A stretch of DNA of 64,000 bases from Polyangiaceae bacterium (GCA_019637265.1 JAHBVY010000003.1:310001-374000); one strand, 5' to 3'. Numbered from the stretch's first letter, positions 23,028 through 32,617 are shown. Numbers and translations: made by a program. The notes: generated from the letters alone by a model not told the origin.

Positions 23028-23732
23028 ATGACCCTCGACCCCATCGAGATTTGGAACCACATGAGCGGCCTGAACAAGGCCATCGCCGTCTTGCTGCTCG
23101 CGATGGGCGTCGCCACCGTGGGTGTCGTGATCGAGCGCTTGCTCGCCTTCGCGCGCGCGAACCGCGAGTCGCGGCAGTTCATCGAGGAGGCGGCGCCGCT
23201 CCTCGACGCGTGGCGTATGGATGAGCTGGTGGCGCTCGCCGAGCGTTATCCGAATTCAGGGCTGGCGCGCCTGGTGGGCGCGATGATGCGCCGCTATCAG
23301 CGCGGCCTCTCGCGCCCCGAGGGAGGGCTCAGCCCGATCGAGATGGCGCGCAGCGAGGTGGAGCGCACCAAGGAGGGCCTCGGCGCCGAGCTTCGTCGCG
23401 GCTTCACGGTGCTGAGCTCGGTGGCCTCGGTGGCGCCCTTCGTTGGGCTGCTGGGCACCGTGGTCGGCATCATCATGGCCTTCAACGCCATCGGCGCTGG
23501 CGGCGACGCGGGGATGTCAGCGGTGATGACCGGCATCGCCGAGGCGCTGTTCGAGACCGCGCTGGGCCTGATGATCGCGATCCCAGCGGTGCTGTTCTTC
23601 AACTACCTCACGGGGCGCGTGAACCAAATCGAGCTCACGCTGGCGCGCTCCTCCGGCGAGCTGCTGGATGAAATGGAGAGTCGACATGAGACGCCGATCG
23701 CCGAAGTCCCCCGCGCGCGCCAAGCAGCCTGA
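23028..23732 (+). CDS. exbB: ExbB/TolQ-type proton channel
   Basis: MotA/TolQ/ExbB family protein of 234 residues with three membrane helices: about 18-40 (AIAVLLLAMGVATVGVVIERLL), 125-150 (TVLSSVASVAPFVGLLGTVVGIIMAF) and 170-195. The proton path Thr/Gly-rich motif PFVGLLGTVVGI is intact. It forms the inner-membrane motor with ExbD that drives TonB. The 163-bp gap after tonB is AT-richer than its surroundings, with a GGATA/TATCC palindrome at 22865-22876 and arms CGAACGT/ACGTTCG at 22956-22976. Those could be a processing or attenuation site. The 3' end overlaps the start of exbD by 47 bases. Confidence 0.93.
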   Translation: MTLDPIEIWNHMSGLNKAIAVLLLAMGVATVGVVIERLLAFARANRESRQFIEEAAPLLDAWRMDELVALAERYPNSGLARLVGAMMRRYQRGLSRPEGGLSPIEMARSEVERTKEGLGAELRRGFTVLSSVASVAPFVGLLGTVVGIIMAFNAIGAGGDAGMSAVMTGIAEALFETALGLMIAIPAVLFFNYLTGRVNQIELTLARSSGELLDEMESRHETPIAEVPRARQAA

Positions 23733-24120
23733 GCCAGACATCAACATCACGCCGCTCGTCGACGTGGTGCTGGTGCTGCTCATCATCTTCATGGTGGTGG
23801 CGCCGGCCTTGAACAACGATCTCGTGAGGCTCCCCACGATCCAAGCGGCCGATCCGAAGCCCAAGGACGAGGACGCGCTCGAGCTGACGCTCACCAAGGA
23901 CGGACACTACCTGTACCAGGAGCAGCGGCTCGACAAGGACGCGCTCGGGCGTGAGCTGCGCGCGGCGCGCGAGGCCGCCGCCGGGCGTCAACTGCTGCTC
24001 AAGACGGACATCGAGGTGCCCTATGAGCGCGTGCGCGCGACGCTCGGGCTCCTCCAAGACATCGGCTTCAAGGGCGTGAGCCTGAAGGTCGAGGAGCGGG
24101 CTCGCGGCGAGCGCCCCTGA
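23686..24120 (+). CDS. exbD: ExbD/TolR-type protein (first copy)
   Basis: ExbD family protein of 144 residues. ATG at 23686 follows GGAGAG and lies inside the end of exbB. One membrane helix carries the key proton-binding Asp in INITPLVDVVLVLLIIFMVV. The periplasmic domain follows (about residues 45-144). Together with ExbB it makes the proton-driven motor. A second exbD follows 9 bases later, a doubling common in Bacteroidota and Myxococcota, where the two may form a mixed dimer or serve distinct receptors. Confidence 0.92.
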   Translation: MRRRSPKSPARAKQPEPDINITPLVDVVLVLLIIFMVVAPALNNDLVRLPTIQAADPKPKDEDALELTLTKDGHYLYQEQRLDKDALGRELRAAREAAAGRQLLLKTDIEVPYERVRATLGLLQDIGFKGVSLKVEERARGERP

Positions 24121-24129
24121 GGAGACACC

Positions 24130-24561
24130 ATGGCTTTCCACGTCGCTTCCGGCCCGAGCAAGCACGGCAACCCCCCAGCGGTGAACATCACGCCGCTGGT
24201 GGATGTGGCTTTGGTGGTGCTCATCATCTTCATGATCGTGGCGCCGATGATGACCAAGACCTTCTGGCTCAACATCCCCAAGAAGGACACGGAGAACACC
24301 CCGCCCCCGCAGAATCAGCCCGAGCCGCCGCTGGTCTTGACGCTGACCCCCAAGGGCGAGGTGAAGCTGAACCAGACGGTGGTGCCGAAGAGCGAGCTCA
24401 CCGCTCGTTTACCGCGCGTGCTCGCCTCACGGCGGAGCCAGGTCGTCTACTTCGATGCGCACGATGGCGCGAGCTACGCGGAGGCGGTGGAGGTGATGGA
24501 TCTCGCGCGTCAGGGCGGCGCGCGATCGATCGCGATGCTGACCCAGCGCGTCGCGGAGTAG
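24130..24561 (+). CDS. exbD: ExbD/TolR-type protein (second copy)
   Basis: Second ExbD of 143 residues with its ATG 9 bases after the first exbD stop; ribosome-binding match GAGGAGA. The helix VNITPLVDVALVVLIIFMIVAPMM retains the essential Asp (shown here only by its motif TPLVDV). The periplasmic half (TLTPKGEVKLNQTVVPKSEL onward) differs clearly from the first copy, so this is an old duplication. A conserved Asp-rich end (AEAVEVMDLARQGG) is typical of ExbD. Confidence 0.92.
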   Translation: MAFHVASGPSKHGNPPAVNITPLVDVALVVLIIFMIVAPMMTKTFWLNIPKKDTENTPPPQNQPEPPLVLTLTPKGEVKLNQTVVPKSELTARLPRVLASRRSQVVYFDAHDGASYAEAVEVMDLARQGGARSIAMLTQRVAE

Positions 24562-24598
24562 CGCGCCAAGTGGGCACCCCAACCCCAGAGAAAAATCG

Positions 24599-27583
24599 AT
24601 GAGGTCACTTCACTATCTCACCGCCTTCGCGCTGATTCTCCCGTTGATGGTGAGCCCTGCCTACGCTCAGGACGACCTCGAGGAGGACGAGGCGGAGACG
24701 TTCGAGCCCGCGGAGGAGGCCGAAGAGCCCCCCGCTGATGAGTCGAGCGCACCCAAGCCACCCGCTGGCGAAGAGAGCGAGTACGACTTGAAGGACTATG
24801 AGGACGTCCCCGAGACGGACTTGACGGAGAAGCCGGCGGCGGGGCGCGGCGCGCTGACGGGTACGGTGATCGACACCAAGTACCGTGAGCCGCTGGTGGA
24901 GGCGCAGGTCGAGGTGATCGGGCACGGCGCGAAGGCGCTCACCGACGTGGAGGGCCGCTTTCGCCTCGAATTACCACCTGGAAATTATAGTCTTCGGATC
25001 GGATACGACGCGCACCTCACGCAGCGCATCGACCAGGTGGTGATCGTGGAGGGTGAGGTGAAGAGCCTGAGCGTCCGGCTCCGCCCCGACGCGAGCGCGG
25101 TGGAGACCTTCGTGGTCGAGGCCAAGGCGGACACGTCGGGGCTGGTTGGGCTCTCCTTGGCGCGCCAAAGGTCGGCGGCGATGGGGGACAGCGTGGGTCG
25201 CTCGGAGATCTCGAAGACACCCGATCGCGACGCTGCCCAGGCCGCGCAGCGGGTGGTGGGCGCCACCATCGTGGACGGCCGCTTCATCTACGTGCGTGGC
25301 CTCGGCGATCGTTACACCAACGCGCAGCTGAACGGCGCCCCGCTGCCGAGCCCCGAGCCCGACCGCCAGGCGGTGCCGCTCGATCTGTTCCCCACCTTGG
25401 TGCTCGAGAGCCTGACCATCGCCAAGACCTTCACGCCGGACAAGCCGGGCGATTTCGCGGGGGGCTCCGCGCGGATCGAGACGCGTGACCTGCCGGAGGA
25501 GCTCTTGTTCAGCGCCTCCTTGGGCCTCGGCTTCAATAGTCAGGCGACGTTTCGCGAACGGCTCAGCTACCGCGGCAGCTCCACGGACTTCCTCGGCTTC
25601 GATGGCGGCACTCGGCGCATGCCCAGCTTACCTGACTACAAGCTCTCACGCGGGATCCGGAAGGGCAACGGCGAGTTCGTGCTGCCGGACGAGCTCGCGG
25701 TGCATGGGCGCCAGATCAACTCGTACATGAGCCCGATCCGCGCCTTCACCCCGCCGAACCACAGCATGAGCGTGGTCGCCGGCAACACCTGGGCGCTGGG
25801 TGACGAGTCGAAGCTCGGCGCCGCGCTGGCGCTCACCTACGGGCGCTCGTACAACCTGATCGAGGGGCGCACGCGCCGGAGCTTCATTTACCGCGCGGCG
25901 GAGCAGGAGCTCACGCGTGTGAACTCGCTGAAGGAGGACTCCGGCGTCGACAAAGTGCGCTGGGGCGCCTTCGGGACGCTGACTTACCAGCTGAACCCGG
26001 AGCACCGCTTGACCCTCACGGGGCTGCGTAGCCAGAGCTCCGACGACACCGCGCAAGTGCAAGAGGGCTACCACCAGAGCCGCGCGGCGATCTTGAACAG
26101 CACGCGCCTCCGCTTCGTGAGCCGCGCGCTGAACTTCGGTCAGCTGAAGGGCGAGCACACCTTCCCGGCGCTGAACCGCTCCGTCATCGATTGGAACCTC
26201 TCGCTCTCCAAGGCCACCCGCGACGAGCCCGACACGCGAAACACGGTGTACGCCGAGCAGCCGAGCGGCGGCTTCGTCTACGTGGATGGCTCCGAGAGCG
26301 GCTCTCACTTCTACGCCGACCAAGGGGAGTCGTCGCTCGGCGCGGGCATCGACTACACGCAGCCGCTGAGCGAAGACGAGGAGTCGGTGAAGCTGAAGTT
26401 CGGTGGGCTGCTCAGTGAGCGGGCGCGCAGCTTCGACTCACGCCGCTTCTCGCTGCGGCGCTTGCCCGGGTCACCAGACGATCCGTTCGTGTGCCCCGAG
26501 ATGACGATCAGCTGCTCTGACCGTACTTTCACCCAGGACAACATCGGGCGCGTGCTCGAGCTGCAAGAGACGACCTTCGCGAACGACGCCTATGAGGCGG
26601 ACCTCGACGTGTACGCCGGGTACGTCATGGCGGACGCTCGAGTCACCGATTGGCTCCGGGTGATCGTCGGTGAGCGCGTGGAGGTGACGCGCCAGAGCAT
26701 CCGCTCCTTCGACCCGTTCGCGCCCGAGAGCCGCGCCGTGGCCACGGACCTCAAGAGCACGGACCTGCTCCCCGCGGCGAGCCTCATCTTCACCACCTCC
26801 GAGAAGACCAAGCTGCGCTTCGCCGCGACTCGCACCTTGGCGCGGCCGCAGCTCCGCGAGCTTGCGCCGTTTCGCTTCGACAACTACTTCGGCGGCTACT
26901 CGGAGGCGGGCAACCCCGACCTCAGCCTCACCAAGATCATCAACTTGGACGCGCGCTTCGAGTGGTTCCCGAGCCTGACGGAGGTGGTCGCCGCGAGCGT
27001 CTTCTACAAACGCTTCGACGACCCCATCGAGCAGTACATCGCCTCCTCCAATGACTCGGTTTTGGTCAGCTATCAGAACTCGGATGGAGCGCGGCTCTTC
27101 GGGGTGGAGCTGGAGGGTCGCAAGGCGCTCGGCTTCCTGAGCCCGAGCCTCACAAATTTCAGCGCCGTGCTGAACGCCACCCTCAGCACCTCGCAAATCG
27201 AGCTCTCGGCGGACGCGAATGACTTCTCCACCAGCCGCGAGCGCCCGCTCTCGAATCAGCCGAGCTACACCATCAACGCGGCGCTCGACTACAGCAGCGA
27301 CGCGCTGGGGCTCCGCGGCCGCCTGCTCTACAACATCGTCGGCCGGCAGATCGTGTCGGTGGGCTATGAGGGCCTGCCGGATGTCTATCAGCAGCCGCGC
27401 CACCAGCTCGATCTCGCCCTCGCGAAGTCGCTCGGAGCTCACTTCGAGGTCGCGCTGAACGCCAAGAACCTCCTGAACGCCGCGTTCATCGAGACCCAAG
27501 GTAAGTCCAACGACGGCGACAACGTGGTGGACGAGTACCGCGTCGGAAGCGAAGTGGGGCTGACGGCGAGTTATAAGTATTGA
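24599..27583 (+). CDS. TonB-dependent outer-membrane receptor
   Basis: Outer-membrane receptor of 994 residues. The signal peptide is MRSLHYLTAFALILPLMV plus SPAYA, with cleavage near residue 24. An acidic Glu/Pro-rich stretch follows (25-75). Residues 80-160 are a carboxypeptidase-regulatory-like beta domain (GALTGTVIDTKYREPLVEAQ). The plug domain is about 170-300 (YVRGLGDRYTNAQLNGAPLP, SLTIAKTFTPDKPGDFAGG). A 22-strand barrel of about 680 residues ends in aromatic VGLTASYKY. The substrate is not evident from sequence. Position behind tonB-exbBDD and beside phoBR suggests a phosphorus source, e.g. organophosphate or polyphosphate; that is inference from context. Confidence 0.92.
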   Translation: MRSLHYLTAFALILPLMVSPAYAQDDLEEDEAETFEPAEEAEEPPADESSAPKPPAGEESEYDLKDYEDVPETDLTEKPAAGRGALTGTVIDTKYREPLVEAQVEVIGHGAKALTDVEGRFRLELPPGNYSLRIGYDAHLTQRIDQVVIVEGEVKSLSVRLRPDASAVETFVVEAKADTSGLVGLSLARQRSAAMGDSVGRSEISKTPDRDAAQAAQRVVGATIVDGRFIYVRGLGDRYTNAQLNGAPLPSPEPDRQAVPLDLFPTLVLESLTIAKTFTPDKPGDFAGGSARIETRDLPEELLFSASLGLGFNSQATFRERLSYRGSSTDFLGFDGGTRRMPSLPDYKLSRGIRKGNGEFVLPDELAVHGRQINSYMSPIRAFTPPNHSMSVVAGNTWALGDESKLGAALALTYGRSYNLIEGRTRRSFIYRAAEQELTRVNSLKEDSGVDKVRWGAFGTLTYQLNPEHRLTLTGLRSQSSDDTAQVQEGYHQSRAAILNSTRLRFVSRALNFGQLKGEHTFPALNRSVIDWNLSLSKATRDEPDTRNTVYAEQPSGGFVYVDGSESGSHFYADQGESSLGAGIDYTQPLSEDEESVKLKFGGLLSERARSFDSRRFSLRRLPGSPDDPFVCPEMTISCSDRTFTQDNIGRVLELQETTFANDAYEADLDVYAGYVMADARVTDWLRVIVGERVEVTRQSIRSFDPFAPESRAVATDLKSTDLLPAASLIFTTSEKTKLRFAATRTLARPQLRELAPFRFDNYFGGYSEAGNPDLSLTKIINLDARFEWFPSLTEVVAASVFYKRFDDPIEQYIASSNDSVLVSYQNSDGARLFGVELEGRKALGFLSPSLTNFSAVLNATLSTSQIELSADANDFSTSRERPLSNQPSYTINAALDYSSDALGLRGRLLYNIVGRQIVSVGYEGLPDVYQQPRHQLDLALAKSLGAHFEVALNAKNLLNAAFIETQGKSNDGDNVVDEYRVGSEVGLTASYKY

Positions 27584-27624
27584 GCGCTGGCGTGGCGGCG
27601 TGGCCCCGTATCAACCCGACTAGG

Positions 27625-29370
27625 CTAGCTCAGCGCCCGGCTGACCCAATCAGCAGCGTACCTGTCCAAATCGGTGCCCTGCCGACCCTCAGCGCCCTCG
27701 GTCGGCGCTGACAGCGCCAGGGGCGTCAGCCCGGCTGGCAGCGTGAGCTCTGGAGGCAGCTCACCTGACCACACCACGAAGGCGCCCAGGGCCAAGAGCC
27801 GGATGCACAGCTCGCGCTGGGTCTCCTCCGTGAGCGGCGACGTGGGCGCCACCATCACCGCGAAGCGCCCGCGATCGAACAGCTGCCGCTCGAGCGCGGA
27901 GCACAGCTCTCGAAGCTGCTCCGCTTCGCCGCCCGTGACCGTGACGAGCCCCGCTGGGTGACCGAGGCGCGCGGCGCGCTCCGCCGGGCTCACCTGGCTC
28001 CCGTCGATGAGCCCCGCCGGGCCCACGCCCTGCTGCTGCTCCCGCGGCACGATCATGCCGGCGCCGACGGTGTTGTTCGTGAGCGAGTCGATGACGATGA
28101 AGGCGCCGGTGATGCGGTGCTCCTCGTAGGGGTCGATGAACAGCGGTCGGTGCGCGTGCAGGGTGATGCGGCCGATGTCGTTCATCGCGAGCTCCGTGGC
28201 GGGCTCGTGCTCGAGGGTGCTCAGATCCGTGCGGTAATGCAGCGTGTGGATCCGCGCGCGGGAGTATTGGGTCGTGTGCTTGACGAAGTAGGTCTTCTGG
28301 AGATCGAGCGGCCGCTCGCTCAGCCACACCAGCATCGCCTCCACCTCGTGCGTGACCTCCGGCGGCGCCTCGGGGCTCACCAGCATGTCACCGCGGCTGA
28401 CGTCCACCTCGTCCTGGAGGCGCAGGGTGACGCTCATTGGCGCGCTGGCGCGGGGCTTGGCCCCATCGTAGGTGTCGATGCTCACCACGCGCGTGCGCTG
28501 GCGTGAGGGCAGCACCATCACTTCATCACCTGGGCTGACGGAGCCCGCCGCGACCTGCCCCGCGAAGCCGCGGTAGTCGAGGTGCGGCCGCAGGACGTAC
28601 TGCACCGGGAACCGGAGCGCGCCCCCCCCTCTGGGGGCCGGCCGTAGAGCGCCGCCAGCCCTGCCGGTGCGGCCACGCCGGATGGGCAGCTCCTCTAACT
28701 GGGCGAGCAGCGGCGGCCCTGAGTACCACGGCATCGCTTGGGAGGCGTGCACCAGGTTCTCCCCCCGGAGCGCGCTGATGGGCGTGAAGCTGACGCTCTC
28801 GAAGCTGAGCTTCGCCGCGAACGCCGCAAACTCGGCGACGATGGCCTCGTAGCGAGCCTCCTCGTAAGCCACCAAGTCCATCTTGTTCACGCACACGAAG
28901 AGGTGCGGGATACCGAGCAGCGAGGCGATGTAAGCGTGGCGCCGAGACTGCTGCAGCACCCCGAGGCGCGCGTCGATCAAGATGATGGCGACGTCCGCGG
29001 TGGAGGCGCCGGTCGCCATGTTGCGGGTGTACTGGACGTGCCCTGGCGTGTCGGCGATGATGAACTTGCGTTTTGCCGTGGAGAAATAACGGTAAGCGAC
29101 GTCGATGGTGATGCCCTGCTCGCGCTCCGCCTTGAGGCCATCCGTCAGGAGCGAGAAGTCAATCTCCTGGTCTTCTTGCTTGGTGGCGCGGCGCGCCGCC
29201 GAGAGCTGATCTTCATACACACCGTGGGTGTCGTGGAGCAGCCGGCCAATCAAGGTGGACTTGCCATCATCCACGCTCCCCACGGCGACGAAGCGGAGCA
29301 GCTCCTTTTGCTGCAGCCCCTCGAGGTAACCTACGATGTCCGCCGTGATCTGCGCGCTCTCGTCGTGCAT
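27625..29370 (-). CDS. cysN: Sulfate adenylyltransferase subunit 1 (CysN) with degenerate CysC-like C-terminus
   Basis: GTPase subunit of ATP sulfurylase, 581 residues. With CysD it makes adenosine 5'-phosphosulfate. P-loop GSVDDGKST (31-39), switch DTPGHVQYTRN, and base motif NKMD are intact. The central part has a Gly/Arg insertion (RTGRAGGALRPAPRGGGAL) just before RFPVQYV. From about residue 460 the protein continues like a CysNC fusion (VSPAERAARLGHPAGLVTVTGG). But the APS-kinase P-loop GxSGxGKS is replaced by GGEAEQLREL and the domain is only about 120 residues. The kinase half is probably dead or repurposed. The start ATG overlaps the cysD stop (TGATG). Confidence 0.93.
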   Translation of the reverse strand: MHDESAQITADIVGYLEGLQQKELLRFVAVGSVDDGKSTLIGRLLHDTHGVYEDQLSAARRATKQEDQEIDFSLLTDGLKAEREQGITIDVAYRYFSTAKRKFIIADTPGHVQYTRNMATGASTADVAIILIDARLGVLQQSRRHAYIASLLGIPHLFVCVNKMDLVAYEEARYEAIVAEFAAFAAKLSFESVSFTPISALRGENLVHASQAMPWYSGPPLLAQLEELPIRRGRTGRAGGALRPAPRGGGALRFPVQYVLRPHLDYRGFAGQVAAGSVSPGDEVMVLPSRQRTRVVSIDTYDGAKPRASAPMSVTLRLQDEVDVSRGDMLVSPEAPPEVTHEVEAMLVWLSERPLDLQKTYFVKHTTQYSRARIHTLHYRTDLSTLEHEPATELAMNDIGRITLHAHRPLFIDPYEEHRITGAFIVIDSLTNNTVGAGMIVPREQQQGVGPAGLIDGSQVSPAERAARLGHPAGLVTVTGGEAEQLRELCSALERQLFDRGRFAVMVAPTSPLTEETQRELCIRLLALGAFVVWSGELPPELTLPAGLTPLALSAPTEGAEGRQGTDLDRYAADWVSRALS

Positions 29371-30290
29371 CAGAAGTAGCCCTCGCGCTTCTTGGTCTCC
29401 ATGGATCCCTCCTCATCGAAGTCGATGAGCCGCCCGCCCCGCTCCGAGTGACGCGTGAGCAGCATCTCCTTCAAGATCTCCGGGAGCGTGGTGGCGCTGG
29501 AGCGCATCGCCCCCGTGAGCGGGTAGCAACCGAGGGTGCGGAAGCGCACCCGCTCGAGCCGCGGCTGCTCCCCAGGCAAGAGCGGCAGCCGGTCGTCGTC
29601 CACCATCAAGAGCTGCCCGTCGCGCTCCACCACGGGGCGCTCCGCCGCATAGTAGAGCGGCACGATCGGGATGTTTTCCTTGTAGATATACAGCCAGACG
29701 TCGAGCTCGGTCCAGTTGGAGAGCGGGAACACGCGGATGCTCTGCCCGCGGTTCAGCTTGCTGTTGTAGAGGTTCCACAGCTCAGGGCGCTGGTTCTTGG
29801 GATCCCAGCTGCCGTTCTCGTCGCGGAAGGAGTAGATGCGCTCCTTGGCGCGGCTCTTCTCTTCGTCCCGCCGCGCGCCGCCGAAGGCCGCGTCGTAGCC
29901 ACCCGCCGCCAGCGCCTGGAGCAGCGCCTGGGTCTTCATCACCGTGGTGTACTTCTGGCTCCCGTGGGAGAAGGGGGTGATGCCCTCGCGCACGCCGTCG
30001 AGGTTGGTGTGGACGCGCAGCTCGAGGCCGAGCTCCTTGGTGTAGGCGTCCCGGAACTCCGTCATCTCACGGAATTTCCACGTGGTATCGATGTGGAGCA
30101 GCGGGAACGGGAGCTTGGCGGGGTGAAACGCCTTCTCCGCCAGCCGTAGCATGACGGAGGAGTCCTTCCCGATGGAGTACAGCATCACCGGGTTCTCGAA
30201 CTCGGCGGCGACTTCACGGATGATGTGGATGCTCTCGGCCTCGAGCTCGGCGAGGTGAGTCAGCTCTTCTGGTGCGAAAGGTGGCGTCAC
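29370..30290 (-). CDS. cysD: Sulfate adenylyltransferase subunit 2 (CysD)
   Basis: Catalytic subunit of ATP sulfurylase, 306 residues, PAPS-reductase-like fold. It adenylates sulfate using ATP, driven by GTP hydrolysis in CysN. The PP-loop [10 protein letters not shown] is at residues 40-49. Family signatures [30 protein letters not shown] and LGCYPLTGA are present, with the usual C-terminal EGYF ending. Start is GTG at 30288-30290. It is first in a cysD-cysN operon. No cysC, cysH or sulfate transporter is adjacent. Confidence 0.96.
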   Translation of the reverse strand: MTPPFAPEELTHLAELEAESIHIIREVAAEFENPVMLYSIGKDSSVMLRLAEKAFHPAKLPFPLLHIDTTWKFREMTEFRDAYTKELGLELRVHTNLDGVREGITPFSHGSQKYTTVMKTQALLQALAAGGYDAAFGGARRDEEKSRAKERIYSFRDENGSWDPKNQRPELWNLYNSKLNRGQSIRVFPLSNWTELDVWLYIYKENIPIVPLYYAAERPVVERDGQLLMVDDDRLPLLPGEQPRLERVRFRTLGCYPLTGAMRSSATTLPEILKEMLLTRHSERGGRLIDFDEEGSMETKKREGYF

Positions 30291-30390
30291 GAAAAGGCCC
30301 TGCTGGGTGAGTGGACCCTCCTCTACTCTCGGGGGCCAGGGCCATCAACCTCGCCCGCGCTCGCTCGCGTCACCTGCGCTACCTGCGCGC

Positions 30391-31128
30391 TCACTCGCTG
30401 CGCTGTGGGTCATCAGGCGCCTCCAAGGAGGCACCCCGCGCGCGGATCTCGTCCCAATCGAGCTCCCCTGCCTGCGCCTGCGACAGCCGATCGAGGTACA
30501 CGTCACGCGGTGTCTCGCGTACCCCGAGCGACGCCAGGTGGTCCGTGAGGAACTGAACGTCGAACAACGTGAGCCCCGCCTCGAACAGCCAGCGCGCCGC
30601 GGTCACCAGACAGACCTTGGAGGCGTCGCGCTCCAGGAAGAACATGCTCTCCGCGGCGAACGCGCGGCCGACGGCCACGCCATAGAGGCCGCCCACCAGC
30701 TGCCCTCCGCGCCACGCCTCGAAGCTGTGGGCGCGTCCCTCGCGCGCGAGCTGGGTGAAGGCGTCGATCATCTCGGGCAAGATCCAGGTGCCCTCCGGGC
30801 GGTTCGTGGCGCACGCGTGGATCACCGCCTCGAAGGCGCGGTCACAGCTGATCTGGAAGCGCCCGCTCCGCAGCGTCCGAGCGAGGCGCCGCGAGACGTG
30901 CAAGTGCTCTTCGTCGAGCGTCGCCCGCGGGTTGGGGCACCACCACAAAATGGGTGAGCCGCCGCTATACCAGGGGAAGATCCCCAAGCGGTAGCCAGCC
31001 ATCAGCCGCGCCGAGCTGAGGCTGCCGCCCACACCGACGAGCCCTTCGTCATCGGCTGCGCGCGGATTCGGGAAGGCGACGCCCCTTGGGGGGAGGACGA
31101 GGGGGAGCAAGGAGCGGCGTCGGGCCAT
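30391..31128 (-). CDS. aat: Leucyl/phenylalanyl-tRNA-protein transferase
   Basis: Enzyme of 245 residues that adds Leu or Phe to N-terminal Arg/Lys of proteins, marking them for ClpAP (N-degron pathway). Family motifs are clear: FPNPRAADDEGLVGVGG, YRLGIFPWY, WWCPNPRA, GTWILPEMIDAF, HSFEAWRGGQLVGGLYGVAVG, FAAESMFF and FDVQFLTDHLASLG. The ATG lies in MARRRSLLPLVLPPRG. Single gene. A 100-bp gap separates it from cysD. Confidence 0.95.
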   Translation of the reverse strand: MARRRSLLPLVLPPRGVAFPNPRAADDEGLVGVGGSLSSARLMAGYRLGIFPWYSGGSPILWWCPNPRATLDEEHLHVSRRLARTLRSGRFQISCDRAFEAVIHACATNRPEGTWILPEMIDAFTQLAREGRAHSFEAWRGGQLVGGLYGVAVGRAFAAESMFFLERDASKVCLVTAARWLFEAGLTLFDVQFLTDHLASLGVRETPRDVYLDRLSQAQAGELDWDEIRARGASLEAPDDPQRSE

Positions 31129-31236
31129 GCGGGCGCGGCCAGCAGAGCAGGCCGCCGCGCCGAGTTCAAGCGATGCGCGCTCAGCGTGCTCGTCCTGGTA
31201 AGAGCAGGATCACCGCATTAGGCTCGCAGCCGCCCG

Positions 31237-32553
31237 ATGCGACTCGTCTCCCTGACTTTGCGCGTGTTCCTCATCAGCTGGATCGTCATGGGGACCCTGC
31301 TCGGCTACCTGGTGCGCCGCGCGGCGCGCGGCTTCATCACGCGCGCCGAGCGCGACACGCTGCGCGGGGAGGCGCTGGCGCGGCTCCTGGAGCGGCTCGG
31401 CGCCACCTTCATCAAGTTCGGACAGATTTTGAGCACCCGTCCTGACCTCCTGAACACGGAGTACACCGGCGCGCTGGCGAAGCTCCAAGACGCGGTGGCC
31501 GAGGAGCCGTTCGAGGCGATCTCCCAGGTGCTCGACGAAGAGCTGGGCGAGCGGCGCGAGCGGCTCGCCAGCGTCGAGCCGAAGAGCCTGGCGGCGGCGT
31601 CGGTGGCGCAGGTTCACCGCGGCGTGCTGGACACCGGTGAGGTGGTGGCCATCAAGGTGCAGCGCCCGCGCGCCGCCGCGCAGATCGAGCGCGATTTGGT
31701 GATCTTGGCGTTCGGCGCGAGGATCTTGGATCGCGTGCCCACGGTGCGGCTGCTCAGCCTGCCGGGCGCCGTGGAGCGCTTCGGGGAGGCGCTCACGGGC
31801 CAGCTCGATTTTCACAAGGAAACGGAGAATAACCGGCGCTTCGCGGTGAACTTCGCGGACGTGGAGGGCATCGACGTGCCGCGTTTGTTCGAGGAGCTGT
31901 GCACCGCGAAGGTGATCGTGATGGAGTTCGTGGAGGGGGTGAAGGCGACGGAGCCTGAGCGGGTGGGGGGAGACAGAAAGCGCCTGGCCCAGCTCGGCGG
32001 CGAGTGCATCTTGAAGATGACCTTCACGGATGGCTTCGTGCACGCGGACTTGCACCCCGGGAACATCATCCTCACGGAGGACAGCCGCGTGGTGCTGATC
32101 GATCTCGGGATGGTGACAGAAATCCCTGCGGATATTCTACGGCCCTGGGTGCAGACCTTCGTCGCCTTGAGCCAACAAGACGGCGCCGCGGCGGCGCGGG
32201 TGTTCTACGGCTACGCGCCGAGCGTCGGCTGCAAGGACTACGCGGCGTTCGAGGCGGAGGTGGAGGAGTACCTCAAGGGGATCTACGGCAAGCGGCTGGG
32301 GGAGGTGGAGATCAGCGAGGTGGTGGGCGGCATGATGAACGTGCTGCGCAAGCACCGCGTGCAGATCGATCCCACCTTCACGGTGGTGAACCTGGCGTTG
32401 CTCGTCGCCGAGGGCCTCGGCAAGCAGCTGGACCCGGAGATCGACTTGATCCCGCTGGCCACGCCTTACCTCACCCGCGCCATGCTCACGGCGCCGCCCG
32501 GCCGCCCACCGAACCGCCCCATCCCCGGCGAGGCGCCTGACGTCGCGGCGTGA
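31237..32553 (+). CDS. ABC1/UbiB (AarF) family atypical kinase
   Basis: UbiB-family protein-kinase-like protein of 438 residues, associated with quinone biosynthesis or lipid homeostasis. An N-terminal hydrophobic segment (VFLISWIVMGTLLGYLV) may anchor it. Hallmarks: LGATFIKFGQILSTRPDLL (KxGQ motif), the Ala-rich loop SLAAASVAQVHRG replacing the glycine loop, VVAIKVQRP lysine, FVHADLHPGN catalytic loop and VLIDLGMV in place of DFG. The C-terminal region is helical. Such proteins bind nucleotide with unusual selectivity. No ubiquinone or menaquinone genes are adjacent, so its pathway is not given by context. Confidence 0.92.
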   Translation: MRLVSLTLRVFLISWIVMGTLLGYLVRRAARGFITRAERDTLRGEALARLLERLGATFIKFGQILSTRPDLLNTEYTGALAKLQDAVAEEPFEAISQVLDEELGERRERLASVEPKSLAAASVAQVHRGVLDTGEVVAIKVQRPRAAAQIERDLVILAFGARILDRVPTVRLLSLPGAVERFGEALTGQLDFHKETENNRRFAVNFADVEGIDVPRLFEELCTAKVIVMEFVEGVKATEPERVGGDRKRLAQLGGECILKMTFTDGFVHADLHPGNIILTEDSRVVLIDLGMVTEIPADILRPWVQTFVALSQQDGAAAARVFYGYAPSVGCKDYAAFEAEVEEYLKGIYGKRLGEVEISEVVGGMMNVLRKHRVQIDPTFTVVNLALLVAEGLGKQLDPEIDLIPLATPYLTRAMLTAPPGRPPNRPIPGEAPDVAA

Positions 32554-32617
32554 CTTGGAGAGTTGGATCACTGAGGGATCGACGCAACGCGGATCTGCCG
32601 AGCGAGTGAGCTCGGTG

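Noticed and set aside
21722..23182. 486-codon open frame on the minus strand across the phoB-tonB region
   Set aside because: It covers the control region and the whole of tonB in antisense, has low-complexity Arg/His content and conflicts with the well-supported tonB and exbB genes.
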